Positions 10,015-18,683 of a DNA stretch of 64,000 nucleotides are shown piece by piece. The first letter of the stretch is position 1, and each line of letters opens with the position of its first letter. Source of the DNA: Actinokineospora diospyrosa (lineage in GTDB: Bacteria; Actinomycetota; Actinomycetes; Mycobacteriales; Pseudonocardiaceae); assembly GCF_024171925.1 (NCBI RefSeq), contig NZ_JAMTCO010000014.1, forward strand, positions 84,058 to 148,057, written 5' to 3'. The notes beneath the pieces were generated by a model that saw nothing but the letters and a program-made list of their open reading frames with translations, had not been told where the DNA came from and ran no database searches. Both the position numbers and the translations under genes were made by a program.

Positions 10015-10044
10015 CCCTCACCCACACCGTCCAGTGGGTGAGGG
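10015..10044 (+). terminator. Hairpin abutting the next gene's ribosome-binding site
   Basis: CCCTCACCCAC (10015-10025) pairs perfectly with GTGGGTGAGGG (10034-10044), an 11-bp stem with an 8-base loop. It follows the GYPQQ gene and ends one base before the TGAGGA ribosome-binding site of the lipoprotein gene. It may be a terminator, or a structure that modulates access to that site. Confidence 0.55.
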
Positions 10045-10056
10045 TGAGGAGTGGCG

Positions 10057-10488
10057 ATGAAGATGAGTGCGATGACCAAGGTGCTCGTGGCGGTAGGCGC
10101 GCTGCTGATGCTGTCCGCGTGCGGCAAGGCCGCGAACGGCGCCACCCCCGGTGGGGGTGGCCCGGCGAGCACACCGCAGCCGACCGTGCAGGTAGGCCCG
10201 CCGCTGAACACCGAGTTCGACCTGGAGCGCGGCAAGTCCACCGCGCTGTCGGACTCCGATGTGCTTATCGCGTTCCGCGAGGTGTCGCAGGACAGCCGGT
10301 GCAAGCCCGGGCAGGCGTGCGTCTGGGAAGGTGACGCGACCCTGGAGCTGACCCTGGCGGGCTCCGCGGTCCAGGTGCACACGAACAAGCAGTTCCCCAC
10401 GGAGGCGGAGGCGGGCGGCTACAAGGTCAGCCTCGTCAAGCTCGACGTGCCCGGTGTGGTCGCCACGCTGGTCGTGCGCAAGGCGTGA
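10057..10488 (+). CDS. Small secreted lipoprotein
   Basis: A 143-residue protein with an N-terminal lipoprotein signal: a basic start (MKMSAMTK), a hydrophobic core and the lipobox LSAC near residue 20, so it should be lipid-anchored outside the membrane. The ATG at 10057 is preferred over the GTG at 10051 because GAGGA (10046-10050) then has normal spacing. A Gly/Pro/Thr linker follows the Cys. The folded part (about 45-143) contains two Cys in SRCKPGQACVWEGDATLEL, and short beta strands ending VVATLVVRKA. The family was not recognised. It stands alone, upstream of a strong shared terminator. Confidence 0.82.
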   Translation: MKMSAMTKVLVAVGALLMLSACGKAANGATPGGGGPASTPQPTVQVGPPLNTEFDLERGKSTALSDSDVLIAFREVSQDSRCKPGQACVWEGDATLELTLAGSAVQVHTNKQFPTEAEAGGYKVSLVKLDVPGVVATLVVRKA

Positions 10489-10494
10489 TCCCGG

Positions 10495-10526
10495 GGGTGT
10501 GATCGGGCGCGGGCCCGGTCACACCC
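10495..10526. terminator. Strong bidirectional hairpin terminator
   Basis: A 13-bp stem with one G-T wobble (10495-10507 with 10514-10526) and a 6-base loop lies between the convergent lipoprotein gene (stop 10488) and the phospholipase gene (stop 10542). It has no T-tract. Confidence 0.8.
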
Positions 10527-10541
10527 GCGGGTCGTCGCTGA

Positions 10542-10997
10542 TCAGCTGTTGCCGAACTGGCGGACCGCCGCGTAGTAGACGTCCGCGGTGCGGTTGCACG
10601 ACCAGTTGCCCGCGCAGATCGTGTAGAGGTCGGACTTGAAGTTGTTGTCGATCGAGAGCCGCGTGGTCTCGGTGAACCGGCCCTGCTTCTTGTAGTTGCG
10701 GTAGCCGAAGTCGTGCCGGTAGCAGGCCTTGACGAAGTTGAAGCCGAACGGGTTGTCGGGGGAGTTCGAGCACCCGTCGGAGGACCAGTCCAGCTGGGTG
10801 GCGTACGGGCGGTTCGCGCGCGTGGTCTGGAACTGGGTGAGGCTCTGCGAGAACAGGTAGCTGTCGGTGGTCGAGCGCAGCTGCGCCGGGCTCAGGTCCG
10901 CCGCGGCGACCCCGGCTCCGGTGACCAGGGCGGCGCTGACGGCGAACGTCGTGACGACGCCGCGGGCGGCGCGGCGCAGCAGGGTGGGGTTGGGCAC
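10542..10997 (-). CDS. Secreted prokaryotic phospholipase A2
   Basis: A 151-residue protein. The GTG at 10997 has GAGGAG about 8 bases upstream and gives a clean Sec signal peptide (LLRRAARGVVTTFAVSAALV, cleavage near residue 33, AVAAAD). The mature part contains CYRHDFGYRNY with the His95-Asp96 catalytic pair, the SDGCSNSPDNPFGFNF segment before it, and four Cys that can form two disulfides. This matches the secreted actinomycete phospholipase A2 family (PF09056 type), which releases the sn-2 acyl chain from phospholipids in a calcium-dependent way. The enzyme is expected to act outside the cell. An inverted repeat lies upstream. Confidence 0.92.
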   Translation of the reverse strand: MPNPTLLRRAARGVVTTFAVSAALVTGAGVAAADLSPAQLRSTTDSYLFSQSLTQFQTTRANRPYATQLDWSSDGCSNSPDNPFGFNFVKACYRHDFGYRNYKKQGRFTETTRLSIDNNFKSDLYTICAGNWSCNRTADVYYAAVRQFGNS

Positions 10998-11112
10998 GGC
11001 GGGCTCCTCGCGGGACGGGGACGCGGTCGGTGGGACAATTACGCACCGCCGGTCCCCGGTCCCGGCACCACCGTTCGGGCGATCCGGGTGGAACGCTCGG
11101 TGACCACGTGGT

Positions 11113-11133
11113 TTCCCTTGTCCGACAAGGGAA
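11113..11133. promoter_or_regulatory. Palindromic site between the MerR gene and the phospholipase gene
   Basis: TTCCCTTGTC-C-GACAAGGGAA is a perfect 10-bp inverted repeat around one central base. It lies 5 bases after the stop of the MerR gene and about 116 bp upstream of the phospholipase start, both on the minus strand. It could be a terminator for the first or an operator for the second. Confidence 0.5.
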
Positions 11134-11137
11134 CCGG

Positions 11138-12088
11138 TCAACCCGCAGCTCCCCCTTGATCGGCGCCGGGTACCCCTGGTCGTCCACTGTGCTCACTGTG
11201 CTCGGTGAACTCACAGTGCTTGGTGGACTCAGTGTGCTCGGTCGGCCCCGGCTCGCTGACGCCGTCGAGGAAGCACTGGATCTCGGCCTCGCTCGGCGCC
11301 GGGTCGTCCGGTTCGTCGTGCGGCTGCGCCAGGACCGGCGGTGTGTGCTCGGCCCACGGCGCCTCGCCGTGGTCGGGCAGCAGGCCCTGCTGGGCGGCGA
11401 AGTTCTCCGCCGCGGCCCGGATCGCGTCGCGCAGCGCGCCAGCCACCACCGACTGGGCGGTCTCGGTCAGCTCCAGCAGCAGCGCGCGGACCTGCCCCAG
11501 TTGGTCCTCCTCGACCGCGTCGGCGGCCAGCGTCGGCCACAGGTGCTTCTCGAACAGCGCGGTGAAGTCGGCGGCGATCGCGGTGCTTGCGGCGTGCACC
11601 CGGTCGAAGGTGTCGAGCATCTCGGTCTGCGGGACCCGCAGCCGGGTCAACCGCAGGCCCGCCTCCGCCGCCCACCGCCGGGTGTGCGGCCAGCCGCGGC
11701 GCCAGCGCAGGATGCCCACCCTGGTCGCCCGCGCGACCAGGGTCGGTTTCAGCTGCCTGGCGGGCACCGTCGAGAGCAGTTCGCCGACCCGCAGCGGCAC
11801 CCAGTCGTCCGGCCCGCCCGCCCCGTCGAGGCCGAGCACATCGCCGACGCGGGCCCCCAGGTCTCGCGCGGCGATGAGCTCGGCTATCGCGGGCAGGGAG
11901 AAGCCGCGCTGCTGCAACCGGTGCACCAGGCCCAGCCGCTCGACGTGCGTGCTGTCGTAGCGGGCCGTGCGGCCCTGCCGCCGCGGCGCGTGCAGCAGGC
12001 CCTTGGTCTGGTACATGCGGATCGTGCTGGTCGGCAGGCCCGCCTCGGCGGCGAGCTGCTCGACGGTCAGCGCGGTGTCCCGTCCCAC
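11138..12088 (-). CDS. MerR-family transcriptional regulator
   Basis: A 316-residue regulator. The GTG at 12088 starts the protein just before the winged-helix segment LTVEQLAAEAGLPTSTIRMYQTKGLL; no clear ribosome-binding site precedes it. Residues 1-75 are the MerR DNA-binding domain, including the RYD segment and the helix VERLGLVHRLQQRGFSLPAI. The long helical C-terminal part (about 90-290) has no recognised ligand-binding signature and ends in an acidic, Thr/Glu-rich tail rich in TEHSE-type repeats. Ligand and targets are unknown. It is followed by the phospholipase gene in the same direction. Confidence 0.87.
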   Translation of the reverse strand: MGRDTALTVEQLAAEAGLPTSTIRMYQTKGLLHAPRRQGRTARYDSTHVERLGLVHRLQQRGFSLPAIAELIAARDLGARVGDVLGLDGAGGPDDWVPLRVGELLSTVPARQLKPTLVARATRVGILRWRRGWPHTRRWAAEAGLRLTRLRVPQTEMLDTFDRVHAASTAIAADFTALFEKHLWPTLAADAVEEDQLGQVRALLLELTETAQSVVAGALRDAIRAAAENFAAQQGLLPDHGEAPWAEHTPPVLAQPHDEPDDPAPSEAEIQCFLDGVSEPGPTEHTESTKHCEFTEHSEHSGRPGVPGADQGGAAG

Positions 12089-12150
12089 GATTCGATCATG
12101 GCCCGGGTCGGTGGCACGAGTCAAGACTCTTCGAGTGAACACTCGAAGAA

Positions 12151-12645
12151 TCAGAGCTTGAGCAGCATCCTGGTGTTGCCCAGGGTGTTGGGCTTGACGT
12201 ACTCCAGGTCCAGGAACTCCGCGACGCCCTCGTCCATCGACCGGCGCATCTCGGCGTACACCTCGGGGCTCACCGGTGTCCCGTCGATGGCCACGAAGCC
12301 GTGCCTGGCGAAGAAGTCGGTCTCGAAGGTCAGCACGAAGATCCGGCCGAGGCCCAGCTCGCGGGCGACCTCGATCAACTGGCGGGCCAGCACGTGGCCG
12401 ACCCCCTTGCCGCGCGCCCCGGGCGCCACCGCGATCGTGCGGATCTCGGCGATGTCCTCCCACAGCACGTGCAGCGCGCCGCAGCCGACCAGCTCGCCGC
12501 CCACCTCGGCCACCCAGAACTCCTGGATGTCCTCGTACAGCGTCACCAGTGGTTTCTCCAGCAGGACCTTGCCGACGTAGGTGTCGATGACTGCCTTCAT
12601 GGCGCGGACATCGGTCACCCGGGCCCGCCGTACCAGGGGGTTCAC
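12151..12645 (-). CDS. argA: Amino-acid N-acetyltransferase (ArgA type, GNAT)
   Basis: A 164-residue stand-alone GNAT enzyme. It closely resembles the mycobacterial N-acetylglutamate synthase Rv2747 in the segments LLEKPLVTLYEDIQEFWVAE, GCGALHVLWEDIAEIRTIAV, FVLTFETDFFARHGF and EFLDLEYVKPNTLGNTRMLL. It acetylates glutamate (or glutamine) with acetyl-CoA, the first step of arginine synthesis. The acetyl-CoA loop is GARGKGVGH. The GTG at 12645 is supported by the family's N-terminal VRRARVTDV segment; an internal ATG at 12600 would cut it. In mycobacteria the gene is next to ftsK and pgsA, as roughly here. Confidence 0.92.
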   Translation of the reverse strand: MNPLVRRARVTDVRAMKAVIDTYVGKVLLEKPLVTLYEDIQEFWVAEVGGELVGCGALHVLWEDIAEIRTIAVAPGARGKGVGHVLARQLIEVARELGLGRIFVLTFETDFFARHGFVAIDGTPVSPEVYAEMRRSMDEGVAEFLDLEYVKPNTLGNTRMLLKL

Positions 12646-12728
12646 AACGGCCCAACTTAGACCCCGCGACGCGGCGGCCCGGCCACGGGCAGAATCGACA
12701 CGCCTGCCGAACCAACCAGAGGAGTCCC

Positions 12729-13913
12729 ATGCGCGAGGCCGTGATCTGCGAGCCGCTCCGCACCCCGGTCGGCCGCTTCGGCGGTGTGTTCACCGGGGTC
12801 GGGGTCACCACCCTCGCCGCGGCCGTGCTCGGCGAGCTGGTCCGGCGCACCGGCGTCGACCCCGCCCTGGTCGAGGACGTCGTGTTCGGCCAGTGCCACC
12901 CCAACGGCGACGCCCCCGCGCTCGGCCGGGTCGCCGCGCTGGACGCGGGCCTGCCGATCTCGGTGCCCGGCACCCAGGTCGACCGCCGCTGCGGCTCCGG
13001 CCTGCAGGCCGTCCTCGACGCCGCCATGCGCGTGCAGACCGGCGTCAACGACGTCGTGATCGCCGGTGGCGCGGAGAACATGAGCCAGGTCGAGTTCTAC
13101 TCCACGGCCATGCGCTGGGGCGTCAAGGGCACCGGGGTGGAACTGCACGACCGGCTGGCGCGCGCCAGGGTGACCGCGGGCGGGGTCAACCACCCGGTGC
13201 CCGGCGGCATGGTCGAGACCGCCGAGAACCTGCGCCGCGACTACGGCATCAGCCGCGCGGAGCAGGACGAGCTGTCCCTGCGCTCGCACCAGCGCGCCGT
13301 CGCCGCCATCACCGCGGGCCGCTTCGACGACGAGGTCGTCGCCGTCGGCGAGGTCACCCGCGACGAGCACCCGCGCGCCGACGCGAGCCTGGAGTCGCTG
13401 GCCAAGCTCAAGCCGATCATGCGCCGCCAAGACCCGGACGCCACGGTCACCGCGGGCAACGCCAGCGGCCAGAACGACGGCGCCGCCGCGTGCCTGGTGA
13501 CCACCCCGGAGCTCGCCGCCGACCTCGGCCTGCGGCCCTTCGCGCGGCTCGTGAGCTGGTCGGTGTCGGGGGTCGACCCGGCGCGGATGGGGCTCGGGCC
13601 GGTCCCGGCCACGGCGCGGGCCCTGGAGCGGGCAGGCCTGACGCTGGCCGACATCGACCTGATCGAGCTCAACGAGGCGTTCGCCGCACAGGTCATCGCG
13701 GTCACCCGGGAGTGGAACTTCAAGGACGCCGACTGGGACCGCACCAACGTCAACGGCTCCGGCATCTCGCTCGGGCACCCGCTGGGCGCGACCGGCGCGC
13801 GCGTCCTGGCGACCCTGCTGCACCAACTCCGCCGCGCCGACGGGCGCTACGCGCTGGAGACGATGTGCATCGGGGGCGGCCAGGGGCTCGCCGCGGTCTT
13901 CGAACGGGTGTGA
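12729..13913 (+). CDS. Acetyl-CoA acetyltransferase (thiolase)
   Basis: A 394-residue thiolase of normal length. The nucleophile is C88 in DRRCGSGLQ. The C-terminal motifs NVNGSGISLGHPLGATGAR (catalytic His) and CIGGGQG (second Cys) are intact, as is LNEAFAAQ. It condenses or cleaves acyl-CoA units (beta-oxidation or acetoacetyl-CoA metabolism). The ATG at 12729 follows AGAGGAG at 12718-12724. It is divergent from argA with about 80 bp between them and stands alone, so the pathway cannot be read from the neighbours. Confidence 0.94.
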   Translation: MREAVICEPLRTPVGRFGGVFTGVGVTTLAAAVLGELVRRTGVDPALVEDVVFGQCHPNGDAPALGRVAALDAGLPISVPGTQVDRRCGSGLQAVLDAAMRVQTGVNDVVIAGGAENMSQVEFYSTAMRWGVKGTGVELHDRLARARVTAGGVNHPVPGGMVETAENLRRDYGISRAEQDELSLRSHQRAVAAITAGRFDDEVVAVGEVTRDEHPRADASLESLAKLKPIMRRQDPDATVTAGNASGQNDGAAACLVTTPELAADLGLRPFARLVSWSVSGVDPARMGLGPVPATARALERAGLTLADIDLIELNEAFAAQVIAVTREWNFKDADWDRTNVNGSGISLGHPLGATGARVLATLLHQLRRADGRYALETMCIGGGQGLAAVFERV

Positions 13914-13986
13914 TCACCTCGCCGGTGCCTGGTCTGTGCCGCTGCGCGCTGACCAGGCTCTGCGCGATTCTCTAGCCCGGAGCTTC

Positions 13987-14115
13987 ACCCGTTCCAGCGA
14001 CAGAAGTTATCCACATGTGGATCTTCGCTGCCCCGCTTCCAAGATCCACTGTCGGCGGGGCCTAGTAGACTGGCCCTGGGGCCGCCCCCCGGAGAGGGTG
14101 GGGGCTGCGCCCCCG
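13987..14115 (+). repeat. Dispersed 130-bp element, copy A, with DnaA box
   Basis: These 129 bases are about 90% identical by eye to the reverse complement of 25781-25911. A stretch of about 50 bases near its right end is essentially identical. It contains a perfect DnaA-box 9-mer TTATCCACA at 14007-14015 and a GC-rich hairpin (GGGGGC-TGC-GCCCCC) at its right end. It lies in the gap between the thiolase and the YjbR-family gene. No protein-coding frame is credible here. No transposase or target duplication was seen. Confidence 0.8.
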
Positions 14116-14324
14116 TCGCGTGTGTGTGCGCGCGGGGTGGGGGAGGGGCGGTAAGGCACCTGGCTCGGCGGGGGCAGGCCTTACGTTGGCGGGCGGGTTC
14201 TATAGGTCTGCGGGGCGGGGCCTTGCGTAGGTGAGGACAGGCCAAACCTGGCAGCGTTGCGCACTGCGGCAGAGGGCACGCGGCTCCTCGCACAGGGATC
14301 GGACAAGGATCGGGCAGAGCGGGG
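14116..14324. other. Noncoding gap, remainder
   Basis: This is the rest of the 410-bp gap between the thiolase and the YjbR-family gene. It holds G-rich sequence and a 7-bp inverted repeat GTAAGGC/GCCTTAC (14151-14157 and 14178-14184) with a 20-base loop. No gene or promoter was recognised. Confidence 0.5.
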
Positions 14325-14663
14325 TCAGGTCGCGTCGAACTCGGCGATCAGGCGGGCGGGGGCTCGGGCGCGCCAGGCTTCCAAGAGGATGTCCTCCAGG
14401 TCGGGCACCGCTATCTCCGTCAACCGCACCAGCACCGAGGCGTAGCCGTCGTAGTGCGGGGTGGTGAAGTAGCGCGCGGGGTCTTCGGCGATAAGAGCGT
14501 GCTTCTCGGATTCGTCGGCTACCCAGGCCACGAGGGTGGTGGGGTCCTTCAACCGGGCGAAAAGCTTGTCGCGCACTCGGAAGCCCGGGGTGCCGTAAGA
14601 GGGCTTCTCGGTCGTGCCAGGTAGTGCCAATGCGGCTGTGCGCACGTCGTCTTCGGTGACCAT
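14325..14663 (-). CDS. YjbR/MmcQ-family protein
   Basis: A 112-residue protein from the ATG at 14663; upstream in-frame sequence would overlap the rimO promoter. It matches the YjbR/MmcQ family (CyaY-like fold): start [38 protein letters not shown], then [14 protein letters not shown] and a C-terminal helix [17 protein letters not shown]. Family members are small DNA-binding-like proteins of unclear role. It is divergent from rimO with only about 75 bp between starts. Confidence 0.85.
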   Translation of the reverse strand: MVTEDDVRTAALALPGTTEKPSYGTPGFRVRDKLFARLKDPTTLVAWVADESEKHALIAEDPARYFTTPHYDGYASVLVRLTEIAVPDLEDILLEAWRARAPARLIAEFDAT

Positions 14664-14737
14664 GGGGTCATCCTGTCCCGGACCCGGTCGGGAAGCACGT
14701 GTCCAACCCCTGGACACCGGGCGGTTACCCTTGCCCC

Positions 14738-16174
14738 GTGTCCTCTCCCACCACACCACGCCGTGTCGCCATGCTCACCCTCGGGTGCGCCCGCAACGAG
14801 GTCGACTCCGAGGAGTTGGCGGGTCGGCTGGCCGGGGGCGGCTGGGACTTGGTCGACGCCGAGGAGACCCCGGATGTGATCGTGGTCAACACCTGCGGGT
14901 TCGTCGAGTCGGCCAAGAAGGACTCGGTGGACACGCTGCTGGCCGCCGCCGACACCGGGGCCAAGGTCGTCGCGGTGGGGTGCATGGCGCAGCGGTACGG
15001 CACGGAGCTCGCCGAGAGCCTGCCCGAGGCGTCCGCCGTCCTGGGCTTCGACCACTACCCGGACCTGGCCGAACGGCTCGGCGACATCGTGGCGGGCCAC
15101 AGCATCCCCTCGCACGTCCCGGTCGACCGGCGCACGCTGCTGCCGATCTCGCCGGTGGAGCGCCAGCAGACCGACGTCACCGTGCCCGGCCACGCCTGGG
15201 GGCCGACGGTGGCCCGCAAGCGGCTCGACGACGGTCCGGTCGCCTCGCTCAAGATCGCCTCCGGCTGCGACCGGCGCTGCTCGTTCTGCGCGATCCCGTC
15301 CTTCCGCGGGTCGTTCGTCTCCCGCCTGCCGGACGAGATCGTGGCCGAGGGCGTGTGGTTGGCCAGGGAGGGGGTACGCGAGATTGTGCTGGTCAGCGAG
15401 AACTCCACCTCTTACGGCAAGGACCTCGGTCGTGAGCACGCGGGCCAGGGCGCGCTAGAGGCCGTCTTGACCCGTCTAGCGGACATCCCGGGCATAGACC
15501 GGGTACGCGTGTCGTACCTGCAGCCCGCGGAGACCCGGCCGAACCTGCTGCGCGCTATAGCCACCACGCACGGCGTCGCGGACTACTTCGACATGTCCTT
15601 CCAGCACTCCAGCGAGCCCGTCCTGCGCCGCATGCGCCGCTTCGGCAACACCGAGTCCTTCCTCGGCCTGGTCGAGCAGATCCGCGCGCTGTCCCCGGAG
15701 GCGGGCATCCGCAGCAACGTCATCGTCGGCTTCCCCGGCGAGACCGAGGCCGACGTCGACGAGCTCGCCCGGTTCCTCACCGAGGCCAGGCTCGACGCGG
15801 TCGGCGTGTTCGGCTACTCCGACGAGGACGGCACCGAGGCCGAGGGCCTCGACGGCAAGCTCGACGCGGACACCATCGGCGCCCGGGTCGCCCGGATCTC
15901 GGCGCTGGCCGAGGAGTTGACCGCCCAGCGCGCCGAGGACCGGATCGGCACCGAGGTCGTGGTGCTCGTCGAGCGCGAGGAGACCGACGACGAGGACTGC
16001 GTCGGCCGCGCCGCGCACCAGGCGCCCGAGGTCGACGGGGAGTGCGTGGTGCTCGACGGCGAGAAGTACGCCGCCGGGGACCTGCTGCGCGCCCGCGTGG
16101 TGGACACCGAGGGCGTCGACCTGGTGGTCGAGGTCATCGAGGTCGTCCCGCGCGCGAACCCGGGGCCGCAATGA
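14738..16174 (+). CDS. rimO: Ribosomal protein S12 methylthiotransferase RimO
   Basis: A 478-residue radical-SAM enzyme that adds a methylthio group to an Asp of ribosomal protein S12. The N-terminal MTTase domain has the three cluster Cys in [15 protein letters not shown] and GCMAQRYG. The radical-SAM motif C177-x3-C181-x2-C184 (CDRRCSFC) binds the second 4Fe-4S cluster, and a TRAM-like domain occupies about 415-475. The GTG at 14738 ([17 protein letters not shown]) fits the family better than the upstream ATG at 14699. The stop overlaps the pgsA start by 4 bases (ATGA), so rimO, pgsA and cinA form one translationally coupled operon. Confidence 0.96.
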   Translation: MSSPTTPRRVAMLTLGCARNEVDSEELAGRLAGGGWDLVDAEETPDVIVVNTCGFVESAKKDSVDTLLAAADTGAKVVAVGCMAQRYGTELAESLPEASAVLGFDHYPDLAERLGDIVAGHSIPSHVPVDRRTLLPISPVERQQTDVTVPGHAWGPTVARKRLDDGPVASLKIASGCDRRCSFCAIPSFRGSFVSRLPDEIVAEGVWLAREGVREIVLVSENSTSYGKDLGREHAGQGALEAVLTRLADIPGIDRVRVSYLQPAETRPNLLRAIATTHGVADYFDMSFQHSSEPVLRRMRRFGNTESFLGLVEQIRALSPEAGIRSNVIVGFPGETEADVDELARFLTEARLDAVGVFGYSDEDGTEAEGLDGKLDADTIGARVARISALAEELTAQRAEDRIGTEVVVLVEREETDDEDCVGRAAHQAPEVDGECVVLDGEKYAAGDLLRARVVDTEGVDLVVEVIEVVPRANPGPQ

Positions 16175-16890
16175 GTTCGGCCGCGACCGGCGGCGACACC
16201 GTCGGCGGCGAGGACCGCGCCGAGGTGATGACCCCGCTCGTCCCCGACCCGGTCGACCTCACGACCGTCCCGCCGGTCGTCGCGGTGAACGCCACAGCCG
16301 TGCCCGAGTTGCCCGAGCCCACCAGGGTCCCGCTGCTGAACGTGGCCAACCTGCTCACCATGACCAGGCTGGTGCTGGTCCCGGTGTTCCTGGCCGCGCT
16401 GTTCACCGAGGACGGCACCGACACCACCTGGCGGCTGGTGGCGTTCGCGGTGTTCGCGCTGGCCTCCATCACCGACCACGTCGACGGCAGGCTCGCCCGC
16501 AAGCACGGCCTGATCACCGACTTCGGCAAGATCACCGACCCGATCGCGGACAAGGCGCTCACCGGCGCCGCCCTGGTCGGCCTCAGCGCGCTCGGCGAGC
16601 TGCCCTGGTGGATCACCATCGTCATCGCCGTGCGCGAGGTGGGCGTCACCCTGCTGCGCTTCTGGGTGATCCGGCACGGCGTCATCCCGGCCAGCCGCGG
16701 CGGCAAGCTCAAGACGCTCACCCAGGTCTTCGCCATCGGCGCCTTCCTGCTCCCGCTGCCGGACTGGATGAGCCCGGTCCCCTGGGTGTCGATGGGCCTG
16801 GCCGTGGTGCTGACCGTCGTCACCGGCGTCGACTACGTCATCCGCGCCGTCCGGCTGCGCGCCCGCGGCCTGCGCGCCACCGGCAAGTGA
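16171..16890 (+). CDS. pgsA: CDP-diacylglycerol-glycerol-3-phosphate phosphatidyltransferase
   Basis: A 239-residue membrane enzyme. The CDP-alcohol phosphotransferase signature is complete: D-x2-D-G-x2-A-R-x8-G-x3-D-x3-D, read as DHVDGRLAR followed by GKITDPIAD. It makes phosphatidylglycerol phosphate from CDP-diacylglycerol, the route to phosphatidylglycerol and cardiolipin. About 60 hydrophilic residues precede the first membrane segment, longer than usual; the ATG at 16171 is supported by its 4-base overlap with rimO. The stop overlaps the GTG of cinA (GTGA). Confidence 0.95.
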   Translation: MSSAATGGDTVGGEDRAEVMTPLVPDPVDLTTVPPVVAVNATAVPELPEPTRVPLLNVANLLTMTRLVLVPVFLAALFTEDGTDTTWRLVAFAVFALASITDHVDGRLARKHGLITDFGKITDPIADKALTGAALVGLSALGELPWWITIVIAVREVGVTLLRFWVIRHGVIPASRGGKLKTLTQVFAIGAFLLPLPDWMSPVPWVSMGLAVVLTVVTGVDYVIRAVRLRARGLRATGK

Positions 16891-17360
16891 CCCCGGCCCA
16901 GGTCATCGCCGCCCTCAAGGCGGCGGGGCAGACCGTCGCCGCGGCCGAGTCGCTCACCGCGGGCCTGGTCACCGCCACCCTCACCACCGTCCCCGGCGCC
17001 AGCGCGGTGGTCCGCGGCGGCCTGGTGGTGTACGCCACAGACCTCAAGGCCACCCTCGCCGGGGTCGACCCGGCCCTGCTCGCCGCCCGCGGCGCGGTGA
17101 ACGCCGAGGTGGCGGCCCAACTCGCCGCGGGAGCCCGCACCCGCTGCGGCGCCGACATCGGCGTCGGCCTGACCGGCGTCGCGGGCCCGGACCCGCAGGA
17201 CGGCGTCGCCCCGGGCACCGTGCACATCGCCCTGGTCAGCCCGCGCGGCGAACTCCGCGAGCTGCTCGAGGTCCCCGGCACCCGGGAAAACGTCCGATCA
17301 GCGGCCGTCGCGGGCGTCCTCGCGCTCATCGGACGGGACCTCGGTACCCTTTCGGCGTGA
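16887..17360 (+). CDS. cinA: CinA C-terminal domain protein (NMN amidohydrolase type)
   Basis: A 157-residue protein consisting only of the CinA C-terminal domain (PncC type), which hydrolyses nicotinamide mononucleotide to the acid form. Characteristic segments are [31 protein letters not shown] and [25 protein letters not shown]. The N-terminal MoeA-like domain of longer CinA proteins is absent, as in many actinobacteria. The GTG at 16887 overlaps the pgsA stop. Its position between pgsA and clgR is conserved in actinobacteria. Confidence 0.93.
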   Translation: MTPAQVIAALKAAGQTVAAAESLTAGLVTATLTTVPGASAVVRGGLVVYATDLKATLAGVDPALLAARGAVNAEVAAQLAAGARTRCGADIGVGLTGVAGPDPQDGVAPGTVHIALVSPRGELRELLEVPGTRENVRSAAVAGVLALIGRDLGTLSA

Positions 17361-17392
17361 ACCCAGGGTCGCGCTCCGTGCCCGCCCAGGTC

Positions 17393-17406
17393 GTTCGCTC
17401 TTGGCG
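17393..17406 (+). promoter_or_regulatory. Predicted ClgR box upstream of clgR
   Basis: GTTCGC-TCTTG-GCG at 17393-17406 matches the published Streptomyces ClgR box GTTCGC-N5-GCG exactly. It is about 145 bp upstream of the clgR start, in the clgR promoter region, consistent with the known autoactivation of clgR. Neither a footprint nor expression can be seen from sequence. Confidence 0.65.
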
Positions 17407-17550
17407 GACTACCCGGGAAGTCGCTGCGCGCTGTCTGTTCCCGTGGGTAACGTTGTCGGTGTGACGGCTGCGCGCCGTCCCGCTCCGGCACCTGCTCCAG
17501 GGCGGGTGCGGGGCGCGGACCCGGGCCAGTCCGAGGAAGGGAGGTGCGCG

Positions 17551-18018
17551 ATGACCGTGCTGTTGCGCGAGGCGATCGGTGATCGGCTCCGACACGCCCG
17601 CACCAACCAGCGGCGCACGCTGCGCGAGGTCTCCCGCTCCGCGCGGGTCAGCCTCGGCTACCTCTCCGAGGTCGAACGCGGCCGCAAGGAGGCCTCCAGC
17701 GAGCTGCTGGCCGCCATCTGCGACGCGCTGGAGCTACCGCTGTCGGAACTGCTGCACAAGGTCGCCTCCGACATGGGCGCCCTCACCTCGGTCGAGCACG
17801 GCGTCCCCGACCGCGTGGGCCCGGACCCGGTGGAGAAGATCGAGGCCATGGACGCCCTGGCCCCCGACCCCGGCCCAGCCGTCACCGTGGAGGGCGGCCG
17901 CCTCCTGCCCGCCGTCATCGGCGAGAACCTGGCCGACCTGCGCATCCAGCCCGTCCTCTCGCACCGCATCGACCCCCCCATGACCAACGCCCACGCAGGC
18001 GCCGTCTTCGCCGCCTGA
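17551..18018 (+). CDS. clgR: Clp gene regulator ClgR (XRE family)
   Basis: A 155-residue regulator. The ATG at 17551 follows GGAAGGGAGGT at 17535-17545. Residues about 10-70 are an XRE helix-turn-helix ([39 protein letters not shown]) with the SYLSxVERG-like segment of ClgR. The C-terminus ends VFAA; in known ClgR proteins the Ala-Ala end is part of the ClpP degradation signal. ClgR activates clp proteases and, in mycobacteria, the psp genes. In mycobacteria pspA follows clgR directly, but here 1.2 kb of repeats intervene. Confidence 0.92.
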   Translation: MTVLLREAIGDRLRHARTNQRRTLREVSRSARVSLGYLSEVERGRKEASSELLAAICDALELPLSELLHKVASDMGALTSVEHGVPDRVGPDPVEKIEAMDALAPDPGPAVTVEGGRLLPAVIGENLADLRIQPVLSHRIDPPMTNAHAGAVFAA

Positions 18019-18146
18019 CCCAGGCTCCCCGCCCACTGCCCGGGACGCTCGGTGGCCTTTGGCTGCCTGCCCAGCACCACCTGTCGATCCTCGACGCGGC
18101 GCAGATCTCTAGGCGCCACGCGGACTGGCCACCCCACTTAGCTGGC

Positions 18147-18511
18147 TACGGGGCACTCGCTGGTGCCATCCCGGCCTCCGTCAGGTCTGCCCCAGCCCAC
18201 CTCCGGCCGACCAGCGGACACTCGGACCCGGCGGTGCCACCCGAGCCCCCGCTAGGTCCGCCCCAGCCCACAGTGCCAGCCCGTGGACAGTCGGACCCAG
18301 CGGTGCCAACTGGCCTTCCGTCAGGTCCGCCACAGCCCACCTGATCAGCACCTGGACACTCGGACCCCTGCGGTGCCAACCCGCCCCCCGTCAGGTCCGC
18401 CCTAACCCACCTTCCCAGCGCCTGGACAGTCGGAACGGCCGGTGCCATCTCAGCCCGTTCTCGGCTGTCCTGCCAGCCCAGCGCCTGGACAGTCGGAGTC
18501 GCTGGTGCCAG
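18147..18511 (+). repeat. 69-bp tandem repeat array (locus 1)
   Basis: Five to six diverged units, recognisable by GGACACTCGG or GGACAGTCGG at 18216, 18285, 18354, 18424 and 18487. The spacings are 69, 69, 70 and 63 bp. Each unit continues GCGGTGCCA and later GTCAGGTCCGCC. The array runs up to the palindromic element at 18514. A related array is at 43185-43631. No coding frame is credible. Confidence 0.85.
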
Positions 18512-18513
18512 GT

Positions 18514-18658
18514 GCTCGATGGGGTGGACCTGTTTTGTGTGGGGGGACGGCACCCGTAGCGTTTCCGCGCGGCAGGGCCAGTCTTTTGGGCCCCTGCTTT
18601 GCGGTTCTGCGTCGGGTGTCGTAGGGGCCCCGCACAAAACAGGTCCACCGCATCGAGC
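18514..18658. repeat. 145-bp imperfect palindrome, copy 1
   Basis: The outer arms (about 31 bp, starting GCTCGATGGGGTGGACCTG) match each other as inverted repeats with only a few mismatches. The inner arms pair less perfectly around CAGGGCC/GGCCCCTG. As RNA or cruciform it would form one long hairpin. Close copies are at 43632-43775 (same orientation) and 26242-26384 (opposite orientation). No transposase gene is nearby and no target duplication was seen. Confidence 0.85.
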
Positions 18659-18683
18659 TTTTCACCAAAATCGCGGATCGGGC

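Noticed and set aside
14151-14184. GTAAGGC/GCCTTAC inverted repeat as a terminator
   Set aside because: The stem is 7 bp with a 20-base loop and has no T-tract; too weak to call.
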